From: Rhodamnia argentea
Lineage: Eukaryota; Streptophyta; Magnoliopsida; Myrtales; Myrtaceae
Reading direction: 5' to 3'
Length of the DNA stretch: 64,000 nucleotides
NCBI RefSeq assembly: GCF_020921035.1
Contig: NC_063152.1
Location: 27,899,903 to 27,963,902 of the forward strand
A program made the position numbers and the translations under genes. Under the pieces are notes generated by a model. That model had not been told where the DNA came from and did no database searches. It worked only from the letters and a program-made list of their open reading frames with translations. This document shows, piece by piece, positions 50,429-61,900 of this stretch; within the stretch, counting starts at the first letter, position 1, and every line of letters starts with the position of its first letter.

Positions 50429-52537
50429 CACGTGCGCCATCCATCTACGAGAGCTGTCTTTGTGTCCAGACATGTCTATGAGAAAGGGGTAAGAACACAC
50501 GAGTACGATTGTCTTCCCAAATGTAGTACCTTGTAATTATCAGTTGGGGTATGTAAGGGGAAAACCTGTCCTGCTTATTGTCGCCTAATGCAAAATCTCC
50601 TAACGAGGCTGCCCAGAACCGTCAATTTTTGATTTTTTCAAGAAGTTCTACATTGGTTTTCACAAGAATGTACGAAAGAATACGAGGATCTAACTGGATT
50701 CACATTTGCAAGATTTGTCGACAACGGAAAATAAACTTTGCCCAATCCAAATCAAGCAATAAAAATATCTTATCGTTAAACGAAGCAAAGATACTTTTAC
50801 AAGCAGGGTGTGTAATTCAGTTTATGCGAATTCACGTGCGCATCAATGGCATTGGCACAATCAATCTTTACTAGATGTGATTTTAATTTATCAAATTGAC
50901 TCCCGATGTATGTATGCCCTGTTTACGCGGACGACCTAAGTGACATGATGAGACGAAAGCATGATTTTAGGACCCCTAGTCACAAAAAAAACAAGCTTTT
51001 CCTCTCTTTCCCAAACATTAAACTTATATTCATTGGAGAATGATGATATGAAAACGCCTTAACCCAGATTGATTCTGCCCTGCGGGTTTATTTTCCTGGG
51101 CGAAATGCAAATCGTCCCGAGCCAGTCCATTCAAAAGCTCGAGTTCTCGAATAGCAGCAACCCGGTAAGTTCCGACACCTCTCCACTAAAAAACCTCGGA
51201 GCACCAAGACGAAGCGACTTGCTGCTGCTGCTTCTCTCCCCGTTCTCGTCTCGGGTACTAACGGAAAATGAAATACACGTGCGAGGGAGCGTGAAAGGAA
51301 AATGTCGAAAAGATCCTAATGACGAAAGAAGAACGAAGCTAAGCGTGGTTTGACTGTTCTACGGAACTGAAATGTCGCCGGACGCGGACGATAGTTTACA
51401 CCTTTTTCTTTTTTTTCCTTTTTATATATGTTCAAAGATCTAATGGGAGAAGGAAATTCCGTTGACTAACTTAAATCATGCGTCATGTGTTCACCATCAA
51501 CTTTCAAAGCACGCGATCTCCCCACGACGTGGTATCAGTACAGTCTCACTACAAAGATGCGCGGGCTAGCGGTGTCTACCCGACCCGACCCGACCCGACC
51601 TGGACCATTCCAAGTCAGAGGGAGAAAAATATCTTCCCATGTGCAGCGCAACGAAGGTGGCTACGTGCCGTGCGTCAATCACGTGCGCCTGACCAAAGTG
51701 AAAAAAAATGAAATTGACAAAAAAAGGAAAAAGAAAAGCCCACCCCAAAAAACAAAAAGGGGGAAAAATCGGAAATCACGCGCGGCTCACGTGACCGCCG
51801 AAGCTACAGCGCGTTCTCCTGAGAACCTTTTTGGGGTTAATTGTGGGACGCGCTGGCCCCTGGATTACGTCAAAAACCATGTGCCCTTCACGAGCCTCGC
51901 TCTTTCCAGTTCCCATCCCCCAAATCTCGTGTCGCGAGGTTCGTCGGGGTCGATAAGATCGTACCCCCCCACGTGGTAACCGTGCGTCCGGGGAGGCGTA
52001 ATGGCGATGGCAAACGTGTTCAACTCTTCTCTCGGAAGGTCGGGTGGGCGGGCCCCTCCACGCGACAGGGGGCGATTACCCATCGCGTCATGGGGACGTT
52101 AAAAATGGTGCGAAATTATCTTTTCACGTCCGATGAAGTTAATTTCCTCGCGAGAAACAGACAAAAACGAAAAGACGCCAATCGACGAGAAGGAGTCGCG
52201 CGAAAACGCGTGAAGGTACGAGGTGGGGCCCCCCACCGCCCCCGACACCCCCTCGGGGGAGCGAAAAAACGAACAAAGGAAGAAGGCGGGGCGGGGCGGG
52301 GGGGATAAGGAAACGCCACTTGCGGACACTGGTTCACGAGTCGTACATGTCGCTTCCGTCTCGTCACGTGATTTTTTTGACTTCGTTCACGCTATCACAC
52401 CCGGCGTTGTAAATGCAACCCAAAACTCCAAAGCACCCCGCGCATGACTTTTGGTCGTTTTAAATGCTACGCAGACTCATCAAAACACTGCCTGCATGAG
52501 TTTCCTTTAAATATCCTAGCACTCTTCCTTACACGTG
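50429..52537. promoter_or_regulatory. Cluster of eight CACGTG G-boxes
   Basis: Exact palindromic CACGTG at 50429, 50833, 51276, 51680, 51788, 51970, 52365 and 52532, upstream of the JAM-type bHLH gene. Chance would give about one in this length. G-boxes bind bHLH (MYC, PIF) and bZIP factors. Which gene they serve is inference. Confidence 0.5.
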
Positions 52538-54565
52538 GATTGGTCTTTACCCTGGCTAAGCATTGAAGCATATGCAGCAGATGAAGTAATTAGGGGCCAG
52601 AAAAGATTCGACTACCCGAGATTTTGCATGACCGTACGAAATTACTGCTCGAAATATGATATGAACGAGCGGTTTAATATTATTATATTTTAATAAATTT
52701 TTTTTTAAGAATTGATTTCACGGGACACGGTTAGGGTATCCTTAATTGTCACCTTAAACTCGACGTGGGATTGCTCGGCCTCATGGGGTCCCATTTTTCT
52801 TTTATTGTTTCCCCGAGGTGAGGATGATGCCCCGAAAGCACGAAGCACTGCTCCGCGAAACGACGGCCAGGATTTATTGGATGAGACCAAGCGTCGACAC
52901 TTTGCCCTTCGCCCCGGGACCCACACAAGGGTACTCTGGTCTTTCTGCAGTCCCGGTGAAGGCCGTTCGGGATTAGTACTCTTTTTTTTTTTTTTTTTGG
53001 TCGGAGGATTCGTACTTTTATAGTACCCCGTTTGGTCTAGGTATCTTCGAGGACATTAAGGTATGAATACGCATCATGTGAGCTGCTCCTACTAATATTA
53101 GAAAAAGAATCGACTTCCTCTAATTTTCAATGCGCATTTACACGAATTCCTTTTGCCCAGACACGGGGCGCACAGTGCATCACGAACATCCTAATCATGG
53201 AGGGAGTGATGCGCAAGAGTTTGCACGAACAGTGTTTGATAGATTGTCTCCTCCCGATACCAACGCCACGTTTAATAATACCATATTTAGGAAAAAAAAA
53301 ACCCTACTCCTTTTTTTATTCTATCTTTAACTCTTTGACTTTTGTTTTACTTCTTTACGAACACGAGTGAAACCCCATATACATGATACTAGCGTCCCCA
53401 CCTCCTCAACCTTTTTACCAGGAGGGCCATACTTCCTATTGGCAAAAAAGAAAAAGAAGAACTTACTTGATTAGGAGTTTTATTAACATCGCATATGAAC
53501 GTGACAAAGGTGGCGAGACGAGATGGATCTGTTAATTTTGCTCGCCCCCATCTTTATTTTTATTTTTTTCGATAATTATTTGGACCTTTACAATGAGTGA
53601 ATTTCATGGATTTTGTTTTTCTAGTGTTCTCAATATCAATGTAAGTTTTTGCGTGTAAATCCCAAAAAGAAACAAAATATGCTTTTGAAAAAAATGAACT
53701 TCCGAAAGAATTATCGATGGCTGATTTATTGTTGAGATATATTTGTGGGTTGTGCATCGTAGAATGGATGGGTGTGAATAAATTAATATATCCCGATTGA
53801 CTTATAATTCATTCGTTTTTTTACCTCTTTGAGTGAAGGGTTGGGTCTAATAGTATATATTAATGGACTCGAATTTAGGCATTTTTTTTTTTCTTTTTTA
53901 AGATCTCAAAATTGAAGGTATCGGAATTTTGTTGCGCACTCTTAATAATACCCAATATTATAAATAAAATGATAAAATATAGAATATTAGTAGGGGTAAG
54001 CGGTTTCAAGTTTCAAGGTCTATACGGGTTTTACCTATTATTAATTGAATTGTTATAGTGATCCGTCACATTTAATGACAACTATTTACTGTTATAATTC
54101 AACGATCACAATTCATATTTAGACGCATAAGTAAATATGAAAATATTAACCGAATACAAGTCTCATTAATAAATATCGCTGAAAATGAAAGCTTAAACTA
54201 GTAGTTTCGAATTACATACTCGTCACACAAAGTCACGGCATACCATATGATCACGCGAAGAGATATACCAAGACAATCGTAAGAACTTGTTACGTATTAC
54301 CTTACAAGTTCCATGTTCTATCTATTTAGAACCCACTCGTCGGAACAAGTTTCTCAATTTTCGAAATCTGGACAGAATTCCAATCGCTAAAAAAATTTCA
54401 GATTTCAAGTTCTAACGTGGAATCATGCCCTAACTATTAGGGGGGCTGTTTAAAAAAAAAAAAAATAGAGGGGAGAGAGGGATTAAGTGCAGTCACAGGT
54501 GGTTCATGTGCGGAAAGTAAACGGGGCATGAGGGTCACGCAATCTCATGTGCGTGTGTGTGAACC

Positions 54566-54600
<35 letters not shown>

Positions 54601-55580
54601 ACAAAAAAGCGACATGCAGAAACAGCGAAACAGAACGAACGACACAGGTACATTAAAAAAAAAAAAGAATAATAATTAAGAGAGAGAGTATAAAAATAAA
54701 AATAAAAGAGACCGTGCTTAACGTGACATCGTTTACTGCTAACAGCACTGACCTCGTTTTAAGCTTTTATTAAAAAGCAAAACCCCCCGCCCCGAAAAAC
54801 CCCAAATCCTCCAATGACGTTTTCCCACCTCCTCCTCCCACGAGCTAACCACGGTTACGCTCTAACCCCAGGCCCCCTAACCCCGGTTCTCTCCTCCGGT
54901 TTCCTCCCCAATGAGCTCCAAAGCTACAAATCCCCCACCATCATACAACAACATACGCTTTTGCTAGAAAGAGAAAGCTTGAAGCCTCCTGCTTCTTTCC
55001 TCATTTTCTCGTGCCCCATTTTAACCGAAACTGTTTGTTTTCCGGGAAAATTCCTTCTGCTTCTCTTGCCCCCATCCCCCAATTGTGTGTGTCCCTCCAG
55101 CTTTTAAAAGGGAAAGGAGCAAGTGCAAATTTTTCACTCCGACCGCCCCACTCTCCGCGCCGCCCGGTTGCCCCCCCTCCCCACCACCACCTCCCTTTTG
55201 TCTTGTCCTGTGTGGCGATTGTCTCACGATCCCGTTTGACTCCCCCTGTTCCGCTGGTTTGTATCTCGTTTAGATTCTTGGGTTTCGTTTGCGCTTTTGC
55301 TTCCTGTTTCTTGGTTTTTTTTTTTCCATGCTTCCTAGTTGGTAATCGAGATCTGTAGTTATAGCCATGGCGGCCAAGTGCGAGGGGAAATTCGGGGCGA
55401 TTCCTTTTCTAGCTGTCAAATGCGTGGGAATTTGGACTTCTCCTTAGGAAGCAAGGGTTTTGTGTTGCTTTGTGGGTTTCGCAAGCTGAGATTCGATCCG
55501 TGTTTTCAAGCTCGAAGAGATTTAGTGGCAAGGGTTGTGGGTTTTTTTTTATTATTATTTTTTATTTTTGTGGGATAGAG
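51001..55580. other. Long upstream region of the bHLH gene
   Basis: No coding gene recognised. It contains the G-box cluster, a four-copy ccgac-type microsatellite at about 51,580-51,600, a GC-rich patch at 52,210-52,305 with three long G-runs, and GA microsatellites near 54,576-54,600. The last 500 bases are C/T-rich and probably form the 5' leader of the bHLH gene. Confidence 0.5.
55367..55447 (+). promoter_or_regulatory. Upstream open frame of 26 codons in the bHLH leader
   Basis: The ATG sits in a strong context (GCCATGG) and encodes MAAKCEGKFGAIPFL and onward to a TAG at 55,445. It ends 133 bases before the bHLH start. Whether it is in the mature leader is not shown by the sequence alone. 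Confidence 0.45.
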
Positions 55581-57419
55581 ATGAAGATAGAGCTAGGTGT
55601 TGGGGACGGGCCGTGGAATGATGAAGAGAAAGCTATGGTTGCTGCAGTCTTAGGAACTCGGGCATTCGATTACCTGGTGTCCAGCTCCGTTTCGAATGAC
55701 AATCTCTTGATGTCCATTGGGAGTGACGAGAATTTGCAAAACAAGCTCTCGGATCTCGTGGACCACCCCAACTCCTCCAACTTTAGCTGGAACTATGCAA
55801 TTTTCTGGCAAATTTCGAGGTCCAAGTCGGGGGATTGGCTGCTGGGTTGGGGGGATGGGTCCTGTAGAGAGCCGAAAGATGGAGAAGAATCTGAAGCAAC
55901 TCGGATTCTCAATTTGAGACTCGAGGACGAGGGCCAGCAGAGGATGAGGAAACGGGTGCTGGACAAGTTGCATACCGTCTTTGGTGGGTCGGATGAGGAT
56001 AATTACGCTCTTGGTTTGGACCGGGTGACGGACATGGAGATGTTCTTTCTGGCGTCCATGTACTTCTTGTTTCCCACAGGAGAAGGTGGTCCAGGCAAAT
56101 GTTTTGCTTCCGGGAAGCATGTATGGCTGACGGATGCACTCAAGTCATCTTCTGATTATTGTGTTCGGTCGTTTCTAGCAAAGTCTGCGGGGATTCAGAC
56201 AATAATTTTGGTTCCGACTGACCTTGGGGTTGTAGAGTTGGGTTCAGTTAGATGTGTACCGGAAAGCACGGAGGTGTTGCAGACCATAAGATTGTCTTTC
56301 TCGACGAATTCATTCGTGTCGGCTAAGCCAATAGCTGCCTTACCTGCGGCGAACGAAAAGAAGGACGAAAATGCCTCCTACTCTAATTTGGCATTGGCAG
56401 GTAAGGGAGAGGGAATCTCCAAGATATTTGGGAAGGAATTAAGCGTAAGTAACAGTCATGGCCATTTTAGGGAGAAACTCGCCGTTAGAAAGATGGACCC
56501 CAGGCCATCGTGGGAAGCTTACCATAACGGAAGTAAACTCGCATTTTCAACTCCTAGAAATGGTACCCATGACACGAGCTGGGCTCATGCTCACGGCGTA
56601 AAACAGGTGAGTCCTGTTGAATTTTATGGTTCTCAACCCTCGGGCAGTAAGCTAGAGGAGCAGATGAATGGTGGTAGGAATGATATCGGATTGAGCCGCT
56701 ACCAAACACAAAAGCAGGTGCAAATGCAAATCGACTTTACAGGTGCCACTTCAAGGCCTTCTGTGGTAGCCCGACCATTCACCGCCGACTCTGAGCATTC
56801 TGATGTTGAAGCTTCATGCAAAGAAGAGCAGGTTGGTGCAGCGACCGAGAAGAGACCAAGAAAACGAGGCAGGAAGCCTGCAAATGGAAGAGAAGAACCT
56901 CTCAATCATGTGGAGGCAGAACGGCAGCGACGTGAGAAGCTGAACCAGAGGTTTTACGCTCTTCGTGCAGTGGTGCCTAATATATCCAAGATGGATAAAG
57001 CTTCCTTATTAGGAGATGCCATTGCTTATATAACCGAGCTTCAAGCAAAGCTCAAAATCATGGAAGCAGATCGGGAGAGGTTTGGAAGCACTTCAAGAGA
57101 TGCATCACTTGTCGAGGTTAATGCCAACGCGGAGCAATCAAACCAAGCTCCAGATGTTGATATCCAAGCTACTGCTGCTAATGAGGTCGTCGTGAGGGTC
57201 AGCTGTCCTTTGAATTCCCATCCCGCATCAAGAGTTATCCAGGCTTTCCAGGAGGCGCAGGTCACCGTTCTCGACTCGAAGCTTTCGACAGCCAATGATA
57301 CCGTGTTTCATACGTTTCTGATAAAGTCGCAAGGGTCAGAACAGATGACAAAGGAGAAGTTAACTGCAGCATTTTCCCGCGAATCGAACTCCTTAGAGCC
57401 ATTGTCGTCTGTTGGCTAA
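55581..57419 (+). CDS. JAM/AIB-type bHLH transcription factor, 612 residues
   Basis: Intronless. The start [17 protein letters not shown] is the conserved beginning of the bHLH13/bHLH17 (JAM2/JAM1-AIB) group; the in-frame stop-free stretch upstream is leader. The bHLH-MYC_N domain at about residues 45-230 ([50 protein letters not shown]) binds JAZ and MED25 in this family. A basic region ([12 protein letters not shown]) precedes the bHLH at about 438-490 ([20 protein letters not shown] ... [14 protein letters not shown]); its His-Glu-Arg residues mark G-box binding. A C-terminal ACT-like fold spans about 530-605 ([20 protein letters not shown]). In Arabidopsis such proteins compete with MYC2 and dampen jasmonate responses in the nucleus; the same role here is inferred. 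From memory, the nearest Arabidopsis genes are AT1G01260 and AT2G46510. G-boxes upstream would allow MYC feedback. Confidence 0.93.
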   Translation: MKIELGVGDGPWNDEEKAMVAAVLGTRAFDYLVSSSVSNDNLLMSIGSDENLQNKLSDLVDHPNSSNFSWNYAIFWQISRSKSGDWLLGWGDGSCREPKDGEESEATRILNLRLEDEGQQRMRKRVLDKLHTVFGGSDEDNYALGLDRVTDMEMFFLASMYFLFPTGEGGPGKCFASGKHVWLTDALKSSSDYCVRSFLAKSAGIQTIILVPTDLGVVELGSVRCVPESTEVLQTIRLSFSTNSFVSAKPIAALPAANEKKDENASYSNLALAGKGEGISKIFGKELSVSNSHGHFREKLAVRKMDPRPSWEAYHNGSKLAFSTPRNGTHDTSWAHAHGVKQVSPVEFYGSQPSGSKLEEQMNGGRNDIGLSRYQTQKQVQMQIDFTGATSRPSVVARPFTADSEHSDVEASCKEEQVGAATEKRPRKRGRKPANGREEPLNHVEAERQRREKLNQRFYALRAVVPNISKMDKASLLGDAIAYITELQAKLKIMEADRERFGSTSRDASLVEVNANAEQSNQAPDVDIQATAANEVVVRVSCPLNSHPASRVIQAFQEAQVTVLDSKLSTANDTVFHTFLIKSQGSEQMTKEKLTAAFSRESNSLEPLSSVG

Positions 57420-58934
57420 CGGACGATGTTTTGCATATGCTATAGTGGATAGGCGTAATACATAGCGAAAGCCCCTTTGGAAGCTCGATCAGAGTTTTGG
57501 ATTGCAGCAGAGTTTCCTTAAGGAGTGGTTGAAGCCAAAAGGAGAAAATGACTTCATGTTGACCAATTAGGACAGCAAAATTTACTTTCATTTTTTGTTT
57601 TTTTTTTCGTGGTAAACAATCCTCTCATAAGGAAATATTCTTGAAAGTTGAATTGAGTCTGTAACTCTATACCATTTGTGGTTGTTCTGAACATTAATAT
57701 AGTTTCTCTTTTGATGGTTTACCCTCGTAGTTTTTGTATTCACTTTCTTTTCCTTAGTTCGTGTTCTCCGTCCAAAAATGTGTAGTTTGATGAAGTAATC
57801 AAAATGGAAGATGGGGAATCATTTTTGCATTTAACATGTAAACGAAGCAGTTGAGTTCCGAGTTGCCCTTTCTTCCTTTCCGTGCACTTTGTCCAGGCTC
57901 ATCTTCTTTTTACCAGGCTTGGTTCCTGAAGTGCTCTTCCACTAAAGCAGATAGCTGTCTCTGTCGCCTGGTCAATTTGAAATTCCTTCCAAGTCAGGTG
58001 TGACCTGAAAGTACTCGCACGTTTTTCTCGTTGCTCCAAGGAAAATCTTTGTCATGGCCTCCGCTTTCTAGGAGGAATGAACCTGAATCTGGGGACTGAA
58101 ATGTCCTGGTCACTTTCGCACAAAAGAAACGTGCGCTGAATGTTTGGTTTCATCTAGTGTGTTCCTTGTGGGCTGCATATTTTCCAGACAGTAGCAAGAG
58201 GGCCTCGCAGCCAGCATTGCAATGGCATGAATTTAGCTTACTTTTGGATATTGAATTCTGCAGGGCAGCTGCACAAAGAACATGTCGCGGCGCATAGACT
58301 TGTCACACACTGTCATTCTAGGCATCTATGACTACAAAACCCGAAATTGGTTCTAGTTTTCTACCTTGCAGCAAATGTAAGATCACGAAAGGTAAACTTG
58401 CTTATGACAGGCTACGACATTGTAAAGTTAATAAGGAAAAAACAGAAGGATTGCTGTACGCGCATTATGCGAACAATAGCACAATTCCAGTGCCAATACT
58501 TTCCTTCAACATTTTTTTTTTCCTTTTGGAAAGCAAGGCTTTGCTTCAACCTAGTCCAAGAAAAAGTAGAGACTGGATTAGTCGACATGTAATCTGCTTG
58601 CTGTCCGACACAAAATTCTCCCTCGGATCTATATTTGTGAATGAAAATGCCTTAGAATGGAAAAGAGTAGCGTCGATGATTTCTTTATGCTATGAATCTC
58701 CCTACACTTTCCACAGCAAGTGCCCACACCAAAATCCAATATAATACATAGAATCACCAACTTCATAAGTAAAGGTATTGGATAAATCCAGGCCCTCAGC
58801 TGAAAACTTCACAGCAAAGTGATCGCCTAATTCAAGATCTGCTGACATCAGCATCAATCCAGAAAAACAAGCATGTATACGGAGTGCTACTACTTGGAAG
58901 GGCTGTATATCCAAAAATTACTCCAGAATTGTCA
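57420..58934. other. Spacer between convergent genes
   Basis: The 3' region of the bHLH gene runs to about 57,720. From about 58,300 to 58,934 the DNA is probably the 3' untranslated region of the minus-strand KELP-Gag gene. No protease, integrase or reverse transcriptase coding trace was seen here. Confidence 0.5.
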
Positions 58935-61900
58935 TCAGCAATGTCTCACGTCTGTTTGTGTAGGTAAAGTGAGATCTTCCCTAGGTAAAGTGAGATTTTC
59001 CGACTCTTTAATAAGATTGGCTTCCTTGTCAATTTTTCTACTTCGGCAATTCCTTGAAAAGTGTCCCTTCTTACCACAACTATAACAAACTACTGGCTTG
59101 CCAACTGTCTCAGATTCTCTCCATTTCAGAGATTTTTCCGAGTTCCTTGTATTGTTATCGCTGGATCTGACTTTACCTGATGGCTGAATTCCATAAATAC
59201 CATGAGGTTCCTTGGACTTGTATTGATTTTGCATTTCTTCCTCAACCCTTAAATGATTCATCAGCACCTGGAAAGACATATTCTCGTAGTGCATCAACTT
59301 CAAGCAGAAATCCTTCCAAGATGGGGGGAGTTTAGATATGATGACACTGACATGGAAATTCTCATCTACAGAAATTCCAGCACCCACAATTGAATCTGCC
59401 ATGCTGTTCAACTCTTGGACTTGCTCAACGACTGATTTACCATCAACCATCTCAAATTCAATATACCTTTTGACTTGCAATCTCTTAGTCCCATATTCTT
59501 CATAAAGATAAACTAGCCTCAGCCGTTCCCAAAGATCTTTTGCACTGTGAGTTTTCTGAGAGTATTTGTAGAAGAGATCATCTGACAGAGAACTCAATAT
59601 GTTGCGACGGCAAATGTAGTCGTCATTCATCCATCTCTGTTCAGCATCTTTTACACGAGCAATTTCTCCACTGCTTGCTTCTGGTATTAAATTGGCCACT
59701 GGGCGTGGATCAGTGAGAACATATGCAATCTTTAATTGCTTCAGGAAAAACTCCATCTGTTGTGCCCAGTGGTGATAATTCTTTCCATCAAAACGATTAA
59801 TCTCGATGGGAACAAGACCCTGAACTAATGTGGCCCTTGAGTTGGAAACATCATCGAGGGCAACATCAATGGTTTGCGGCCTGCAGCAATCAATTGATAA
59901 AAATCATTCAATGGCCAATCGGCAAAATGAGTTTGTAAGAAGAGCGCTCTTCGATAGAGTATGGAAGTATTCACTTATCATTGTGTATTGGTCAGGAAGG
60001 AATCACATAACTGTCTGTGGATTACATCCCTGAACTCTGACCATTATGAATATACATCAATAATCGCTTGGATTTCCAACGTGATATTCTCACCTTAAGT
60101 TCAACTCCATCTTTTTAATAGCTTCCTCTATTGTAGGGAGACTGCGGCTCAAAGCTGACCACTGGTCTTTTGTTAAGCTAATTCCTAGAATGCATCAGAA
60201 CAGGCATAAATATTTGCATAGACTCGCTTTATGGCAAAAAAGGGAAAACTACAGATCCAGCAAAAGCATGGAAAAAAAAAAAATTCAGAAAAACATACGG
60301 GACTACAAAAATCTAGTGTGACAAAAGAAAAGTAAGTTCGCAATGTACAGCATTGACTCTTAATGACTAGGCCAACAAAGAAGCAAAAACAGTTCTTGGA
60401 CCTAAAGATAAGCTATAGAAATCTTCTCAGATTTTTCATGGATGTGTCATTCTTCCATATAGGCGTGAGACAGGTAATGGATGTTGGAGGAGAGAGAGAA
60501 GCAAAAACACTTCTTGGACCTAAATATAAGCTATAGTAATCTTCTCAGAATTTTCACGGATGTGTCATCCTTCCATATAGGCGTGAGACAGAGGTAATGG
60601 ATGTTGGAGGAGAGAGATAGAGCATTGACTCTTAATGACTAGGCCAGCAAAGAAGCAAAAACAGTTCTTGGACCTAAAGATAAGCTATAGTAATCTTCTC
60701 AGATTTTTCACGGATGTGTCATCCTTCCATATAGGCGTGAGACAGAGGTAATGGACGTTGGAGGAGAGAGAGAGAGAGAGAGATCTGTGTAACAGTGCTT
60801 TGATGCTTGAAGATATAGAGAAAAGGTTGAGGAAATGTATATCAAGCACTTCCTTACTTACTATGCCCATCTGACACTCATAACTTCCATGTATCTCTTG
60901 CCTCAGTAATATGGTAATATTTGACGTCTTGTTATCTTCTACACACAAAACAAATTCCCAAGCCAATGCAAACCCATAGAAAGCTCCAAAGGAGCTGCCA
61001 TGCTGTGGGATTTCGATCTCAGCAAATTACAGTAAATATTTATAGTTAGAGGTCGAGAAACCACCACTACACATTTATACAAGTTTACACAGAGCAGCAT
61101 TATGGAGTCAATACAAGAGAAAGAGAGGCACAATGTTGATTGAACCCAAAGAATTATACTGAGATGTACATACTCTTTTAGCAAAAGCCACTGAAGCAGT
61201 TGGAATTGCAGATATTAATGACATAAACACAAGTGTCAACTATATGCAACATCAAACAGTGATCAGATAAACCATTGTCATCAAAGCTTAGGCAAGCTCA
61301 CAGGCAGCAAAGAGTAAGCAAGCCTATTCACAATTATTACACCTGGACCAGCTAGAATAAAAAGACGAGCATCATTGTAGATTTAGATAGAGGAGAGAAT
61401 GTTATACATGTGCAATCACCTTTAGCACAGGGAAAATGCTTTCCATCTTTGATATAGTAGTCCCTCATCGATACCATATTTGTGCCTTTATAATCTTGAA
61501 GAGTCACATACCTCCTATCTGAAAGCTACACCAACATCAAATGATGATTTCAAAGTTGTTGATGTGGCTTATCCAATCACAGAATGTAAAATAATCAGTC
61601 AGCCACGAGAGGAATATAATGAAAATGTTACTAGGCAGTACCAACTGTTCTAACGGCAACACAAGTAGAGCCTTTAGAGGTTCTTGAGCTAAGTCCCAAT
61701 TGCCAACCAAGGGAAACCATGAAAAATTCAAGGAGAGACATTACCCACCAAGTGAGAATCTAAAATGTTAGATTTAGAACTGCCTATTGCGCTTATCTAC
61801 TACTGCCAAGTGAGAATCTACAATATTGGATTTGCTACTGCTGATAGGACTTTGTCTAAAACAGTTGGATTTCCTCCAATTATGACTCCTCGCCAGTCTT

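Larger units (their letters stand above)
46171..51000. other. Intergenic region with repeats, no gene recognised
   Basis: It holds the ERF promoter (46,171-46,500), a tRNA-like plastid remnant at 47,471-47,545, a large foldback element (47,820-48,699) and a 152-bp tandem duplication (49,932-50,235). Open frames at 48,863-49,245 and 50,234-50,536 have no recognisable domain. Confidence 0.5.

Noticed and set aside
50234..50536. 100-codon plus-strand frame after the tandem duplication
   Set aside because: Competing frames on both strands and no family match; not supported as a gene.
51485..52308. Overlapping plus-strand frames of 164 and 155 codons in the GC-rich upstream region
   Set aside because: Composition is driven by GC-rich, low-complexity DNA (poly Lys/Arg/Gly); no conserved motif. 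More likely promoter DNA.
55470..55580. N-terminal extension of the bHLH frame by 37 codons
   Set aside because: It would need a non-ATG start, and the family-conserved beginning is the ATG at 55,581.
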